From Francisella orientalis FNO12 (GTDB lineage: Bacteria > Pseudomonadota > Gammaproteobacteria > Francisellales > Francisellaceae): a stretch of 64,000 bases of DNA. The stretch covers positions 868,001 through 932,000 of the forward strand of contig NZ_CP011921.2 of NCBI RefSeq assembly GCF_001042525.2. Direction: 5' to 3'. This document shows, in pieces, positions 40,547-51,795 of this stretch. Both the position numbers and the translations under genes were made by a program. The notes under the pieces were generated by a model. That model saw nothing but the letters and a program-made list of their open reading frames with translations, did no database searches and was not told where the DNA came from. Position 1 is the first letter of the stretch. Each line of letters begins with the position of its first letter.

Positions 40547-41759
40547 TTATATTTTTTGAGGTTTTATATAAAAGCTTAAAATATTAGCAATAATCAATAA
40601 TCCTAAGAATAAACCATAAGCTATTTTATAACTTAAAAAAGTAGCAAAACTATAATCTACTAAAGCTTTTTGAATGTAGGAGCTAATGGATTAATAATAC
40701 TATTTAAGACATATTTAACCAAAAAAAGTAGTGATAATATACTAACAAGATAATTTTGCTTACGTTTATTTGCAGTATCAAAAACTATACCTGTAAAGCC
40801 AAAACCAATACCAAAAAACAACGCAGCTAAACTAAGTATATAAATATTACTGATATTGGTATAAAAGATAATAATTACTGAAATACTAGCTAGTGATGTA
40901 AAAATAAAGATATGACTTCTTTTGAGAAATTGAGTAGCAATAATTAGACCACAACGACTGAAGCAATACCAGAAGCAAGTGATGCAATGCTATTACCTAT
41001 TAAACCAGCTTGTCGGCTAGCTAGCTTAGTATTTAATAAGATAGTATTTCCCCAATAGCCAATAGTATTAAAAAATACACAGGTAAAAAGACTAGCATAA
41101 AGTATCGTAAAGATTATTTGTCTATCTTTGAAAATATCTTTAATACCAGCAAAATAATCACTAAATGATTTGATATCATCGCTTCTAGGAATCCTACCAT
41201 ATTTAAATCTGCTAATGGAGTAGAGAATTAATATAACAAGCATAATACTTGCTAATGTTAAAACTATGTAATTATAGTTGTATTGCTTAACAGCATAGTT
41301 TAGTGGCGCACCTGAAATAGAAACTGCTAACGAGCCAAAGAAATAAATAAAACCTGTTGCAATTGCAAATAGACGCTTACTAAGAATAATGCTTGTCAAT
41401 CTATAAGTACTTATCATAGCAAAAGCTGTACCAACACCTATAATAAATCGTGAAGTCAGTAGAATCGCTGAGTTAGTAGGAAACGCAAAAATTATAGTTC
41501 CAACTAGAACTACTGTCGTTGCAATCATTACATGGATATCAATACCATATCTATCGACTATAATTCCAACAGGTATCTTCATGATTAGCATTGCGATACT
41601 ATATATTGATATAGCAAAAGCAATGTCAATACTAGAAAATCCATATTGATTTATCAATGGTATAGAAAATGCCGAAAGTGAAGTATTTGTCATGGGAGTA
41701 TACATATAAAATGCTACCGCACTTAACCATATTAAAATTAGAAAGATTTTTTTGGACAA
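40547..41759 (-). pseudogene. MFS transporter, frameshifted
   Basis: From 41759 the sequence MSKKIFLILIWLSAVAFYMYT begins an MFS protein (IPVGIIVDRYGID loop) that reads 271 residues to a stop at 40944. The family continues in a second frame (GLIIATQFLKRSHIFIF…) and then, from about 40680, a third (YSFATFLSYKIAYG…) ending at 40547. At least two indels and two stops have removed the last third. The substrate is unknown. Confidence 0.85.
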
Positions 41760-41774
41760 TGTTTTGAACCTATA

Positions 41775-42849
41775 TTAGAACGGTATTGGATATTTTCTTC
41801 TAACTTTTTCGATATCTGCCAATACTTCAGCTGACAACTCAAGATTTATAGCGTCAATATTAGTTCTTTAGTTGTTGCATAGTAGTTGCCCCAATTATAC
41901 TAGAGCTCATATATTCTTTTCTAACTGTGAAAGCTATAACTATTTGACAAACATCTAAATTATGTTTCTTAGTAATTTCTAGATATTCTTTAACAGCTAA
42001 GTCAACAGTAGCATTTTGTCTAGTTGCAAATTGAGCTTTCTGCTCAGGTGATCCCATAACCTCATCAGACATTCTACTTCCAGCTGGAATGTTACCATCT
42101 AAATACTTACCACTTAAAATACCCATTTGTAGTGGTGAACATGCTAGATAAGATACATCTTCAATAGCACACGTTTCCATGACATCAGTTTCATCTCTTC
42201 TTCTAAGTAAGTTGTACTCATTTTGTAAACTAACTATTCTTGGCAGATTATATTTTTCAGCTAAGTTAATAAACTGATTTATACCTCAAGCCGAATCATT
42301 TGATAATCCAATATGTCTAATTTTCCCAGCTTTAATAAGCTCGTCACATGCTTTGAGTGTTTCAAGAATATTATCTTGTATTTGTTGTTTAGCTGTCGCA
42401 CCCTGAGCTGGTTCAAATGACCACCAATCTGCAAAATGATAGTTTGCTCTATTTACAGTCCAGTGAAATTGATATAAATAGATATAGTCTGTCTTTAGTC
42501 TTCTAAGGCTATTATCAACAGCGGAAATAATATTTTCACGATTTATCTGAGGATTTTCCTCATTTATAGCCCATGTCATAGGTGAAAACTTAGTCGCTAA
42601 TATTACATCACTACGTTTCTACCTTGTTTTAAACCAGTTACCGATTATTTCTTCAGTTTTGCCATAAGTCTTAGCAGTAGGTGGGATTGCATACATTTCT
42701 GCTGTATCCCAAAAATTAATACTTTGTGCAAGAGCATAATCCATCTGCTCAAAGCCTTCATCTTGAGTATTTTGACGTCCCCAAGTCATAGTACCGAGAC
42801 ATATCCTACTAACATCAATATCAGTTTTATCAAGTTTAGTATACTTCAT
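41775..42849 (-). pseudogene. Aldo/keto reductase (Tas-like), broken
   Basis: Full-length Tas-type AKR if lesions are ignored: YTKLDKTDIDVSRICLGTMTWG, the catalytic tyrosine region NFWDTAEMYAIPP, YLYQFHWT and SSIIGATTMQQL. Stops interrupt at 42619-42621 (TAG after WFKTR) and 42286-42288 (TGA where NDSA is followed by the expected tryptophan). A one-base shift near 41865 moves the last ~28 residues to another frame ending at 41775. Dead oxidoreductase. Confidence 0.92.
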
Positions 42850-42919
42850 AGCTAATTTTTAAATTTAAATCTGTATAGAAATTATAGCCTAAAACTTAAG
42901 TTATTCTATTTAAATCTTT

Positions 42920-43849
42920 TTATTGAGTAATAGATACTAATTTAGTCGATAGTGTCGGATTATGTTTAATATCCGCATTAGGAAATGCATCATAATTTTT
43001 ACGAGCTTGGTGTAATTTTGTAATATCTAGTTTTTCGATAACTACATCTTCTTTATTAAAGTTACCAATATTTAGATGATTAATTTTAAAAGCTTTATTC
43101 TGAGGAGATGTAAAAATTATTTGACTTACACCATCAAATCCTTGGGTATTTTGTTTATCTAAGCCTGAAGCCATACCTACTACCATACCATATGCAAAAT
43201 TTTGGATAGATAGCATTTTCATTGCAGTATGAACTCTATTTAAACCGTACAAATCATTTGTGTAAGATGGTGCGATTATAATATCTGGCTTAACTTTTGA
43301 AAGTTGTTCAGAGACATTCGGAAATTCACTTGTATAGCATATTACTACAGCAATCTTAGCTCCTTTATAATCTAGTACTAATATATTTTTACCAAACTTA
43401 TTATAGCCAACATTTCTTTCTTCTGGAGTTAGATAAATTTTGTCATTTTCTGTTAATTGACCATTAGGTAGACCTACCAAAATAGTATTAGAGATTTTAC
43501 CATTATCATTTTTAGCAATAGTTCCACCTATAACAATTATCTGGTACTTTTTAGATAGATTAGCTATTAAGTTTCTAGTTTGACTATAATACTTGCTAAG
43601 TTTAATTATGCTTTGCTTATTCCATGGTAGATTATCAATTAAGTTTACCGAGTTATCTTCAGGAAAGACTACGATTTCAGCACCTTGATCTTTAGCTTGC
43701 TTAGTTAGTCTATTCATATCATTTGCAAACTCATCAAAAGACTGTTGTTTGATTAGCATCTGCGCAGCAGCAATATTAATTGTTTGGCTATATCCATAAC
43801 TGCTAATAGATATAATAATTATTATTAGATATTTTAGATGTTTAATCAT
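42920..43849 (-). CDS. Exported carbon-nitrogen hydrolase (nitrilase superfamily)
   Basis: About 309 residues from ATG 43849, chosen because GGGAGG lies just upstream and a signal peptide follows (KHLKYLIIIIISISSYGYSQ). An in-frame start at 43954 is less likely. The Glu-Lys-Cys triad is visible: VVFPEDNSV, NDKIYLTPEER and VVICYTSEFP. The family cleaves amides or nitriles; a periplasmic location is implied. It follows the ABM-like gene on the same strand. Confidence 0.83.
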   Translation of the reverse strand: MIKHLKYLIIIIISISSYGYSQTINIAAAQMLIKQQSFDEFANDMNRLTKQAKDQGAEIVVFPEDNSVNLIDNLPWNKQSIIKLSKYYSQTRNLIANLSKKYQIIVIGGTIAKNDNGKISNTILVGLPNGQLTENDKIYLTPEERNVGYNKFGKNILVLDYKGAKIAVVICYTSEFPNVSEQLSKVKPDIIIAPSYTNDLYGLNRVHTAMKMLSIQNFAYGMVVGMASGLDKQNTQGFDGVSQIIFTSPQNKAFKINHLNIGNFNKEDVVIEKLDITKLHQARKNYDAFPNADIKHNPTLSTKLVSITQ

Positions 43850-43916
43850 TCTAATTATCCTCCCGTCTAGAAAAGTAATTAACTTTTTAGATCTTAAGAT
43901 GTTTGAGATTGAATAC

Positions 43917-44312
43917 TTAAATATTCTGATTTGTTTGATAAATTCTAGAGCCATTCTTCATTAACTTAAGAAATGCTTCTACATCTTTATTTTTAAGGGC
44001 TTGATTCATAGCTGTATGGGCATCATCCATAGATTTCCATTCGATGATATCAACCCATTGATTTGGATCTTTAGTATTTTGTGTTAGTGTTCTCTTTATG
44101 AATCCTTCGTAGTTTTTTAAGTCTTGAGTTACTTTACTAGATAAATTTAGTACTTGTTGAGTAGAAGTATCTTTAGAGGTTTCAAACGAAACTATTTCGA
44201 GAATAGATGGATTGCTTACAGCATATACATCAGAAGTATCTAAAAGCAAAAAAAGCATACCAATAGTAAGACTAAATATAACTGCTACTTTTAGTATTAT
44301 TTCTTTGAACAT
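43917..44312 (-). CDS. Membrane-anchored ABM-like (dimeric alpha/beta barrel) protein
   Basis: About 131 residues from ATG 44312 (44324 is an in-frame alternative). One N-terminal hydrophobic helix (ILKVAVIFSLTIGMLFLLL) is followed by a domain of about 95 residues with FETSKDTSTQQ, NYEGFIKRTLTQN and QWVDIIEWKSMDDA. This resembles the antibiotic-biosynthesis-monooxygenase fold common in small heme-free oxygenases and stress proteins. The function is unknown and the fold assignment is moderate. Confidence 0.6.
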   Translation of the reverse strand: MFKEIILKVAVIFSLTIGMLFLLLDTSDVYAVSNPSILEIVSFETSKDTSTQQVLNLSSKVTQDLKNYEGFIKRTLTQNTKDPNQWVDIIEWKSMDDAHTAMNQALKNKDVEAFLKLMKNGSRIYQTNQNI

Positions 44313-44412
44313 CTCATTCCACAATATTTAATTACTACATTTGTATCATTATATAGTTTTAAAATCTTTCTTCAATCTTGGGTTGATGTTTTAATGAAAT
44401 TAGAATATTACT

Positions 44413-45109
44413 TTATTTAACGGATAAGTAAAATTTAACAATTCCTAAATACTCATGAATTATTGTTTGCGTTATATAAAAATTATATACATTAGGGAGA
44501 AAACTTATTTCAGGAGTTACTTTAGATGAAGCAATGTTTATTGTATTTATATTGAAGCTATCAAAAATTAATTTAGCTCTTTGATAGTGAATACCTCCTG
44601 TAATTAAACAATATTTAGCATTCTTATCGTTTAAGATTTGTTTGGTGAATCGAGCATTTTCGTAGGTATTTTTAGATTGTTTTTTTTAATCTTATTTTTG
44701 ATTTTGGAATTCCTAACTTATAGATAATATCAGCATAAACTTCAGCCTCTGATAACTTATAATCTGAAGTGTAACCTCCACTTATTATGATATCTTGAGG
44801 ATATTGGTTATAGACTTCAGCAGTTTTGAGAATACGATCATAAGCACTAATGCTTGGTTCTAATTTATCAAACGCATGATTAAAACCAGCTTCTAATAAG
44901 ATTATAGCTTTAGTATTTGCACATTGTTTAATATTTGTAGATTCTAATCTAAGAGGTTTAGCCAAGATATTACCAATAATGCCATTACCCACAATATAGT
45001 AGATAATTGCTATGATGATAACAAAATATCTAAGATAGCTTTTCGAGAATACACAAACAATTATTAGGATAATAAAAAATAAAAACCCAATGTCTAATAA
45101 ACGACTCAT
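44413..45109 (-). pseudogene. YdcF/ElyC-like (DUF218) membrane protein, frameshifted
   Basis: From ATG 45109 (MSRLLDIGFLFFI) two hydrophobic helices lead into a DUF218 domain (AIILLEAGFNHAFDKLEPS, DIIISGGYTSDYKLSEAE). In an eight-A run near 44680 the frame is lost, giving a stop at 44672. The family sequence resumes one frame over (NTYENARFTKQIL, KYCLITGGIHYQRA) to a TAA at 44413. About 88 C-terminal residues are lost. ElyC-type proteins affect envelope sugar-lipid metabolism. It starts seven bases after folE. Confidence 0.82.
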
Positions 45110-45116
45110 TCTAGAA

Positions 45117-45737
45117 TCATTCTTTTTTAGCAAAGACACCTCCAAGCATTTCAGTATATGTTTCAGAGTTTTGATTATTTGTGCCTCTAAATGATACACA
45201 TGTGTGTTTTGCTTTTATTTTTACACTAACATTATCTGTTGAGAGGATAAATTTTAGGGTTTCAAATATTTGAGCAGTCATTCTTTCTTGTATTTGTGGA
45301 CGTCTTGCAAAGAAGTTGCAAATACTATTGATACGACATAAACCTATAATATTATTATTTTTAGGAATAAATGAAACTTCAGCAACACCTTCAAATGGCA
45401 TAAAATGATGCTCACAAAATGACATTATAGTTATGTTTTTTTGTGTAAGTACTCCTTCATATCTAAATTCATTCTCATATAATGCACAAGCTGGAAAATT
45501 AGCATAATCTAAGCCATTGAATATTTCTTGAGTAAACATTCTAGCTATTCTATAGGGTGTTTTTTCAAATTCATGTGTCTGTAAACCTAGAGTATCTAAT
45601 ATCTCGCGATATGCTTTTAATATCTTGGCTATTTTGGCATCGTTATCAAGCTCAAAATTTCTAGCTTGTTCTAGACCTAATTTTATGAGATGTTGTTGTA
45701 CATCTTTTCCTAGCTTAGAATAGTATTTATCATTCAT
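45117..45737 (-). CDS. folE: GTP cyclohydrolase I
   Basis: 206 residues. Zinc ligands appear in FCEHHFMPFEG and KHTCVSFRG, with the RRPQIQERMTAQI helix. It opens GTP to dihydroneopterin triphosphate, the first step of folate synthesis. With folB and folKP it gives most of the pterin branch within 10 kb. It is divergent from the rhlE pseudogene. Confidence 0.95.
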   Translation of the reverse strand: MNDKYYSKLGKDVQQHLIKLGLEQARNFELDNDAKIAKILKAYREILDTLGLQTHEFEKTPYRIARMFTQEIFNGLDYANFPACALYENEFRYEGVLTQKNITIMSFCEHHFMPFEGVAEVSFIPKNNNIIGLCRINSICNFFARRPQIQERMTAQIFETLKFILSTDNVSVKIKAKHTCVSFRGTNNQNSETYTEMLGGVFAKKE

Positions 45738-45867
45738 ATTTTATTAGCTTTAGATTTAATTAAATGGGCTTTAAGTATTATATTATTTAATAACACATCT
45801 TTATAGAGTAAATAGAGGCTATTAGTTTAATATAGCTAAGCTAAAAAATATCAGAAATAAAAAATTC

Positions 45868-47173
45868 ATGCAATTCTCAGATTTAGGTTTAAATCCTTTA
45901 ATATGTAGCGCTTTAGAAAAGAAAGACTATACAAAACCAACTCTAATTCAAGCCAAAGCAATACCATTAGTTCTAAAAGGTAATGATATCATGGCATCTG
46001 CACAAACAGGAACAGGCAAGACATCAGGCTTCACATTACCAATTATCCAAAGACTTCTTGATCAACCAAAAGCTTAAGCAAATCGAATCAAAACTTTAAT
46101 TCTAACTCCTACAAGTGAGTTAGCAATACAAATACAAGAACAAATTAGCAAATACATATATCCGCTCAGCAGTGGTTTTTGGTGGTGTTAGTATCAATCC
46201 TCAAATGATGAAGTTACGTAAAGGCGTTGAGATTTTAATAGTTACTCCGGGTAGATTGCTTGATTTATATAATCAAAATGCTCTTAAATTTGACAGTTTA
46301 AATATATTTGTTTTAGATGAAGCAGACAGAATGTTAGATATGGGTTTTATTAATGATTTAAAAAGAATCCATAAGCTTTTACCAAAAAAGTTACAAATAC
46401 TAATGTTCTCTGCTACATTCTCACCAAAGATAAAAAATCTTGCAAATGAGTTTCTTTATAATCCTCAGTCAGTATCAGCAGATATTGTAAATACAACAGT
46501 CAAAAAGATTACTCAGAAAATTTATATACTAGATAAATCAACTAAGATTAATGCTTTAATTTCACTAATAAAAGATCAAGATCTACATCAAGTTTTAGTT
46601 TTTTCACGTACAAAGCATGGCGCTAATAAGATATCAGCAAAACTAAATAATGCTGGTATAACAAGTAGTGCAATACATGGTAATAAAAGTCAAACAGCTA
46701 GAACAAAGGCATTAGCAGATTTTAAATCCAAAGATATAAATGTTTTAGTTGCAACTGATATCGCGCAACTGCCATGTGCGATCAATCTTGATTTGCCAAA
46801 TGTAGCTGAAGATTATGTCCATAGAATAGGCAGAACTGGTAGAGCAGGGCAAGATGGTTTAGCTATTTCTTTAGTAAGTGCAGATGAAGTTGAATCACTA
46901 TCAAATATAGAACATTTAATTGAGCATCTTTTACCAAGATAAGAGTTAGAAGGTTTTGAGGCTACTCATAATGTTCCTATTACAAGTATGTCACGCAAAA
47001 CTAAGGCTAAAAAAATTGATGAAGTTAAAATAATAGCTGCAAAGAGAGCAAATAAAAATAATAAAAATACTAATCAAAAGAAAAGCTCAAATCATAATAA
47101 AGATTTTGTAAAAAAATAAAACAAAAAAATTCATCAGAGTAAAAGTGTAAGAAAGCCAAAGGCTCAAGATTAA
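45868..47173 (+). pseudogene. rhlE: DEAD-box RNA helicase RhlE-like, multiply broken
   Basis: The Q motif, [33 protein letters not shown] and [10 protein letters not shown] are present, so this was an RhlE-type helicase. Lesions: TAA 46075-46077; a frameshift near 46150; a short in-frame loss where VATDIA runs directly into QLPC, removing the ARGLD of motif V; TAA 46940-46942; and TAA 47117-47119. The basic tail then reads on to a TAA at 47173. The accumulation of lesions shows long-standing inactivity. Confidence 0.93.
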
Positions 47174-48709
47174 TTATTTTGTAGGTAATACTGCAGTTTC
47201 TTCATGCATCCCATGAGTATTCTCAGATACGAAATGTACTCTTGTACTTTCAATAATAGAGTTTAACCAGCCACGAGCAATCCACATAATAGCTGCGATT
47301 ACTGCTACAAATATTCCTATAGTTAAGAATACGTGTCCATAAACGGCTAAACCTTCTACTTTTGTAAATACAATACCCTCTGCAGGAGCAGTCAAGGCAC
47401 CTACATAACCACCAATTGGACCAGCTACCATTGTAGTCAATGCCCACATTCCAAGAGCAAATCCACTCATCTTACGAGGGAATAACTCGGCAACCATAGA
47501 TAACCCCAACGCTGAAATTAGAAGTTCACCAGTTGATTGGAAGAAATAACTAGCAACTAACCACCATCCGGATACAACGCCATCAGTAGCTGTAAATTGA
47601 GGGAAATATAATACCAAGAATGCTAAAGCACAAAGAGTCATACCAAAACAGAATTTTGTTACATGAGTACCAGGTATTTTCTTATATATTACAGATAATA
47701 AAGGTGATATTAATACAATCACTAATGGATTAAGTACCTGCCATTGTTCACCATGAACAGTCATACCTAAGAAGTGAGGATTAACATTATTAACGGCAAA
47801 GAAATTAAGCGAAGTAGGCATTTGTTGATATAGTACGAAGAAAATAATTCCTTGAACAATCAATATTAAAGCTACTAACATTCTTTTTCTTTCATGCTTA
47901 GACTGTTTGAGCATTTGCATAAAGAAGTATATTAGTGCTAGTATCACGATTACAACCACTATACTAGTACACAAAGTAGTATCTTCTAGAATATTGCCTG
48001 TAATAAATATTGCTATACAAGCTCCTATAATGACTACAAAAACTTTCATCCAAGACATCTTTTGCTTACCAGCTTCTGTAGCAATTCTTTGAATTTTTGG
48101 ATAGAAAACAGTATAACTAATCAAACCAAGAAATATCCCAAATGCTGAGCATAAGAAAGCATGAAGATAGCCATATTTAGCTGCTAAAACAGGTGTTATA
48201 AGCATAGATACAAATGAGCCAATATTAACCGCCATATAGTATAAAGTCATAGCACCATCTAGAGCTGGATCACCTTTTTCAAATAATTTTGAAATCAAAG
48301 AAGTAGGATTAGCTTTAAATAACCCGCCCCCAATAGCAACACCTGCTAATGAATACATTACTATAGTTTTTTCTGTACTACCTAATAAATCAGCTATAAG
48401 TGTACTAAAACTAAGAGATAAATACGATAAAAATAAAAATCCTGCACCAATAAATATTGTACGCTTAGCACCTAAATAATTATCTCCAATCCATCCACCA
48501 ATTAATGGACCACCATATAATAATGCTGAAAAAGAACCAAAGATCAACATTGCTTCAGATTCACTGAAGCCTAACTTCTTAGCGAAGTATATAGCTAATA
48601 TTGCCTGTAGACCATAATAACCAAATCTTTCCCATAACTCTAATGTCCATAGAACCCCGAAAGGGCTAAGATTACTTTTTTTCGAATGACTCACATAATT
48701 AATAGTCAC
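47174..48709 (-). CDS. POT/PTR family proton-coupled peptide transporter
   Basis: 511 residues with about 14 hydrophobic helices. FGVLWTLELWERFGYYGLQAIL contains the ExxERFxYYG motif and GGWIGDNYLGAKRTIFIG the second POT signature. It imports di- and tripeptides with protons across the inner membrane, useful for an amino-acid-scavenging intracellular bacterium. It is a single gene with a GGAGAA ribosome-binding site upstream. Its 3' end abuts the rhlE remnant. Confidence 0.92.
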   Translation of the reverse strand: MTINYVSHSKKSNLSPFGVLWTLELWERFGYYGLQAILAIYFAKKLGFSESEAMLIFGSFSALLYGGPLIGGWIGDNYLGAKRTIFIGAGFLFLSYLSLSFSTLIADLLGSTEKTIVMYSLAGVAIGGGLFKANPTSLISKLFEKGDPALDGAMTLYYMAVNIGSFVSMLITPVLAAKYGYLHAFLCSAFGIFLGLISYTVFYPKIQRIATEAGKQKMSWMKVFVVIIGACIAIFITGNILEDTTLCTSIVVVIVILALIYFFMQMLKQSKHERKRMLVALILIVQGIIFFVLYQQMPTSLNFFAVNNVNPHFLGMTVHGEQWQVLNPLVIVLISPLLSVIYKKIPGTHVTKFCFGMTLCALAFLVLYFPQFTATDGVVSGWWLVASYFFQSTGELLISALGLSMVAELFPRKMSGFALGMWALTTMVAGPIGGYVGALTAPAEGIVFTKVEGLAVYGHVFLTIGIFVAVIAAIMWIARGWLNSIIESTRVHFVSENTHGMHEETAVLPTK

Positions 48710-48834
48710 AATTATTCTCCTATTTTGAACAATATAAATAACCTTTGAAAAAGGTCAAAAATTCATCATAGAATATTTAAGCTGTAAAAACAATAATAAA
48801 TAGTAGGAAGGATTATATTTTTATTCAATATGAA

Positions 48835-49173
48835 TTAATATAGGTTTAATATATTATCTGATAACAACACCAGTGCCATAGCAAAAGACCTCTGTACCAC
48901 TAGTAGTTCACCTAAACTACTTGAATCATATCGAATAGCTACTATAGCATTAGCACCTAACTCTTGAGCTTGATTTATCATTTCTTGTTCAGTATGTAAT
49001 CGAGCTTCTTTACAGACATTAGTATAAGAGGTATTTTTTCCACCTATTATATTTTTTAGTCTTCCTAGTATTCCTTGAGTTATAGTTGGAGTCCGCACAA
49101 TTATCCCTGTAACTAGACCTTTGTATTCTATAATTTCTCTTTTACCAAGAGTATCAGCTGTAGTCAGTATCAT
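48835..49173 (-). CDS. YbjQ/UPF0145 family protein with altered C terminus
   Basis: 112 residues matching UPF0145 up to about residue 90 ([36 protein letters not shown]). The final stretch [13 protein letters not shown] is not family-like. One frame over the DNA reads [15 protein letters not shown] to a TAA at 48854-48856, which is the expected ending. A one-base indel near 48897 therefore seems to have swapped the C terminus. Whether this small ring-forming protein still works is doubtful. It lies nine bases after gor. Confidence 0.65.
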   Translation of the reverse strand: MILTTADTLGKREIIEYKGLVTGIIVRTPTITQGILGRLKNIIGGKNTSYTNVCKEARLHTEQEMINQAQELGANAIVAIRYDSSSLGELLVVQRSFAMALVLLSDNILNLY

Positions 49174-49182
49174 AAGATTTCC

Positions 49183-50541
49183 TTACATAGTTACAAGCTC
49201 TTCTGAGCTAGTAGGATGGATAGCTATAGTATCATCAAAGTCGCGTTTAGTAGCACCCATATTGATAGCTACTGCAAATCCTTGTAACATCTCATCAACA
49301 TTTATACCAATCATATGACATCCAACAACTCTTTCATTATCACCTGTTACAACTAGCTTCAAAACTGTTGGCATTTTATGACCAGAGATAGCGCAATATA
49401 GAGCTGTAAAGCGAGATTTGTATACTTTCACATTATCATCACCATACTTGTTTCTAGCTTCTTTTTCAGTCAATCCTACAGTACCAATAGCCGGATGCGA
49501 GAAGATCACAGTTGGGATATATTCTAAATTAGCTTTTAGATTAGTTTCACTATTAAATAGTCTACGAGCCAGATATCTACCTGTTTTGATAGCTACAGGT
49601 GTAAGTTGTGGCACGCCTGAAGCATCACCTAAAGAGTAAACTCCTTTAACATTTGTTTCAGACCACTCATTAGCAGGAATTATGCCTTTATCAGTAATTT
49701 TTATATCGGTGTTTTCTATACCTAGATTGTGAGTGTTTGGCGCACGACCAGTTGCCCATATTAGAGTATCAACATCTTCTAAAACCTTACCTATATCAGT
49801 AGTGATTTTGAGAGTACTACCAACTTTTTCAACTTTAATGATGTTTGTATGATTCATGATATTTAGATTTGTCATTTGCATACATTCAACCAGAGCATCA
49901 CTAATACAATTATCAAACTCCATTAACGGTTTATCTCTACGTACCATAACAGTTGTATCTGTACCGTGAGCATTTAGCACTCCAGCAATCTCAACACCTA
50001 TATAGCCACCACCGACGATTACAGCTTTTTTTGGAGTTTCTTCTAATTCGAAAAACTCATCAGACGTGATACCTAGTTCAGCACCTTCGATATTTTTTGG
50101 TACAATAGGGTACGCACCCGGAGAAATAAAGATATGATCTGCTGCCAGCTCAGCACCATCATCTAGGATTATAGTCTTATTATCTTTAAATTTACCCCAA
50201 TTATTAAAATGAGTAATATTCCATTTATCTAATAGTCTGTCATAGAAACTATGAATATTACCTATGTATGTGGCTCTTTTTTCTTTAAGCTTTGCCCAGT
50301 TGAAACCTTTAACTTCAACCTCAAAACCATATCCTGCGACATCATGCTTTAGTGATTCAGCTAGATTAGCTCCATACCACATAGCTTTTTTAGGTACACA
50401 ACCTCTATTTACACATGTACCACCAAGCTCACATTTTTCAATAATAGCAACTTTTTTACCAAACTTAGCAGCCTGTACAGCAGATGCTATACCACTAGAA
50501 CCACCACCTAAACTTATTACATCAAAATGATTATTACTCAT
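49183..50541 (-). CDS. gor: Glutathione-disulfide reductase
   Basis: 452 residues, full length. An FAD-binding start [16 protein letters not shown], the redox disulfide [13 protein letters not shown], the NADPH fold [14 protein letters not shown] and the catalytic [11 protein letters not shown] end identify glutathione reductase. It keeps glutathione reduced in the cytoplasm and so supports ArsC and oxidative stress resistance. Intact. Confidence 0.93.
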   Translation of the reverse strand: MSNNHFDVISLGGGSSGIASAVQAAKFGKKVAIIEKCELGGTCVNRGCVPKKAMWYGANLAESLKHDVAGYGFEVEVKGFNWAKLKEKRATYIGNIHSFYDRLLDKWNITHFNNWGKFKDNKTIILDDGAELAADHIFISPGAYPIVPKNIEGAELGITSDEFFELEETPKKAVIVGGGYIGVEIAGVLNAHGTDTTVMVRRDKPLMEFDNCISDALVECMQMTNLNIMNHTNIIKVEKVGSTLKITTDIGKVLEDVDTLIWATGRAPNTHNLGIENTDIKITDKGIIPANEWSETNVKGVYSLGDASGVPQLTPVAIKTGRYLARRLFNSETNLKANLEYIPTVIFSHPAIGTVGLTEKEARNKYGDDNVKVYKSRFTALYCAISGHKMPTVLKLVVTGDNERVVGCHMIGINVDEMLQGFAVAINMGATKRDFDDTIAIHPTSSEELVTM

Positions 50542-50576
50542 TCTATTTCCTTACTATTTATTTTATGATTATAATT

Positions 50577-51296
50577 TTACTTATTTAGTTTGTAAATATG
50601 TAGAGTTTTAGTTACTTGTCCATTTTCATCAACTTCACCAAAACCGATTGCTTTAATCTTAAAGCTAATTGGTTCTAATTTCGTATTTTTGATAATCTCA
50701 TTAAAATCTTTGTCAAAGTTATCTCTTTCTTGATCTGTTTGTAAATTAGCAGCCAATATACTTATATGAGGATTAAATTCAGCAAAAGCATTTGGTGAAC
50801 CATATTTTTCAAAAGATGCTAACTTGCTTGGATAGAATTTAACCCAACTTGGGGCAGGATAGTCTTTATCTCTATATTTTGCTAAGTTACTTATTACAGA
50901 ATTTGATAATTGCTGTAATGATTGAGAATTTTTGATATCAAGCATTACAAAGCCACTTTTACCAGCACTAAAACCAGTGGTTTTTATATAAAATGATTTT
51001 GTGTTCTTAGCAAGGTCAGCTAATTGACTCTCAATATCTTTAATATATTTGCTTTGAAAACTTGTTAAATACAATGTCAAATGTACAGGATGATTTTTGA
51101 TAAAAGGAGTAGTTTTGTATTTCTCTAGTACATTTGTTTTAGCTAAAGAATCATCAAATTCTTTAACATATTTATCAGCTGTAGTATCTGAGATTAAATA
51201 GACATTATATTGTTTAAAATTATCTGCAAAGCTATTTAATGTGATAAATAGAAAATCAACTAAAATAAACAACCTATAAAATAATTTATGCTTCAT
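50577..51296 (-). CDS. Exported 2H phosphoesterase-like protein
   Basis: 239 residues with a signal peptide (about 1-24, LFYRLFILVDFLFITLNSFA) followed by a domain with two H-x-[ST]-x motifs: HLTLYL near residue 70 and PHISIL near 178. This spacing is that of the 2H (LigT/2'-5' RNA ligase-like) phosphoesterase superfamily, which hydrolyses cyclic phosphates. An exported form is unusual. The substrate is unknown; extracellular or host RNA or cyclic nucleotides are possible but speculative. Confidence 0.7.
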   Translation of the reverse strand: MKHKLFYRLFILVDFLFITLNSFADNFKQYNVYLISDTTADKYVKEFDDSLAKTNVLEKYKTTPFIKNHPVHLTLYLTSFQSKYIKDIESQLADLAKNTKSFYIKTTGFSAGKSGFVMLDIKNSQSLQQLSNSVISNLAKYRDKDYPAPSWVKFYPSKLASFEKYGSPNAFAEFNPHISILAANLQTDQERDNFDKDFNEIIKNTKLEPISFKIKAIGFGEVDENGQVTKTLHIYKLNK

Positions 51297-51795
51297 TAGT
51301 ATTCCTTGAGTTGATTTATAAGTATATTAAACGATTCTATAATATCAGTTTTTGCGGTATCAATTCTAACAATCTCATCTTTCCAATATTCGTAATCTCT
51401 ATCTAAGACATTCTACCAAGTAGGGTATTTATTTGGGTTTGATTTATATCTAGTTTCTATTCTATTTTTATGGATTTGCTTGTCACTACAGATAATTTCT
51501 ATATTTATAACTTTTGTATTATTTATCTGTGATAATGAGTTCCACAATTCTCAAGACTCCAAGATAGGGTTACAACAATCTATAATTACATTTTTACCAA
51601 GCTCAAGATTTTCCTTAGCTTGATAATAAACTAGCTCATAACCTTGTTTAGTTAGCTCTTGTGAATATGCTTTTTTGAGATAATACTCAACAGTATCTAC
51701 TCTATAAGTAGGTTATATTAGTCAGAGCCTGAGTTAATTTTTTAGCTAAAGTTGTTTTGTCTACTCCTGGTATACCTGAGAATAACTAAGCTTAT
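51296..51795 (-). pseudogene. P-loop kinase (AAA_33-like) remnant
   Basis: LFSGIPGVDKTTLAKKL is a Walker A loop in which the family GKT has become DKT. A frame change near 51715 leads to TYRVDTVEYYLKKAYS and GKNVIIDCCNPILES, then TGA/TAG stops interrupt (near 51554 and 51413), followed by NVLDRDYEYWKDEIVRIDT to the TAA at 51296-51298. It resembles small predicted nucleotide or sugar kinases. Dead. Confidence 0.75.
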
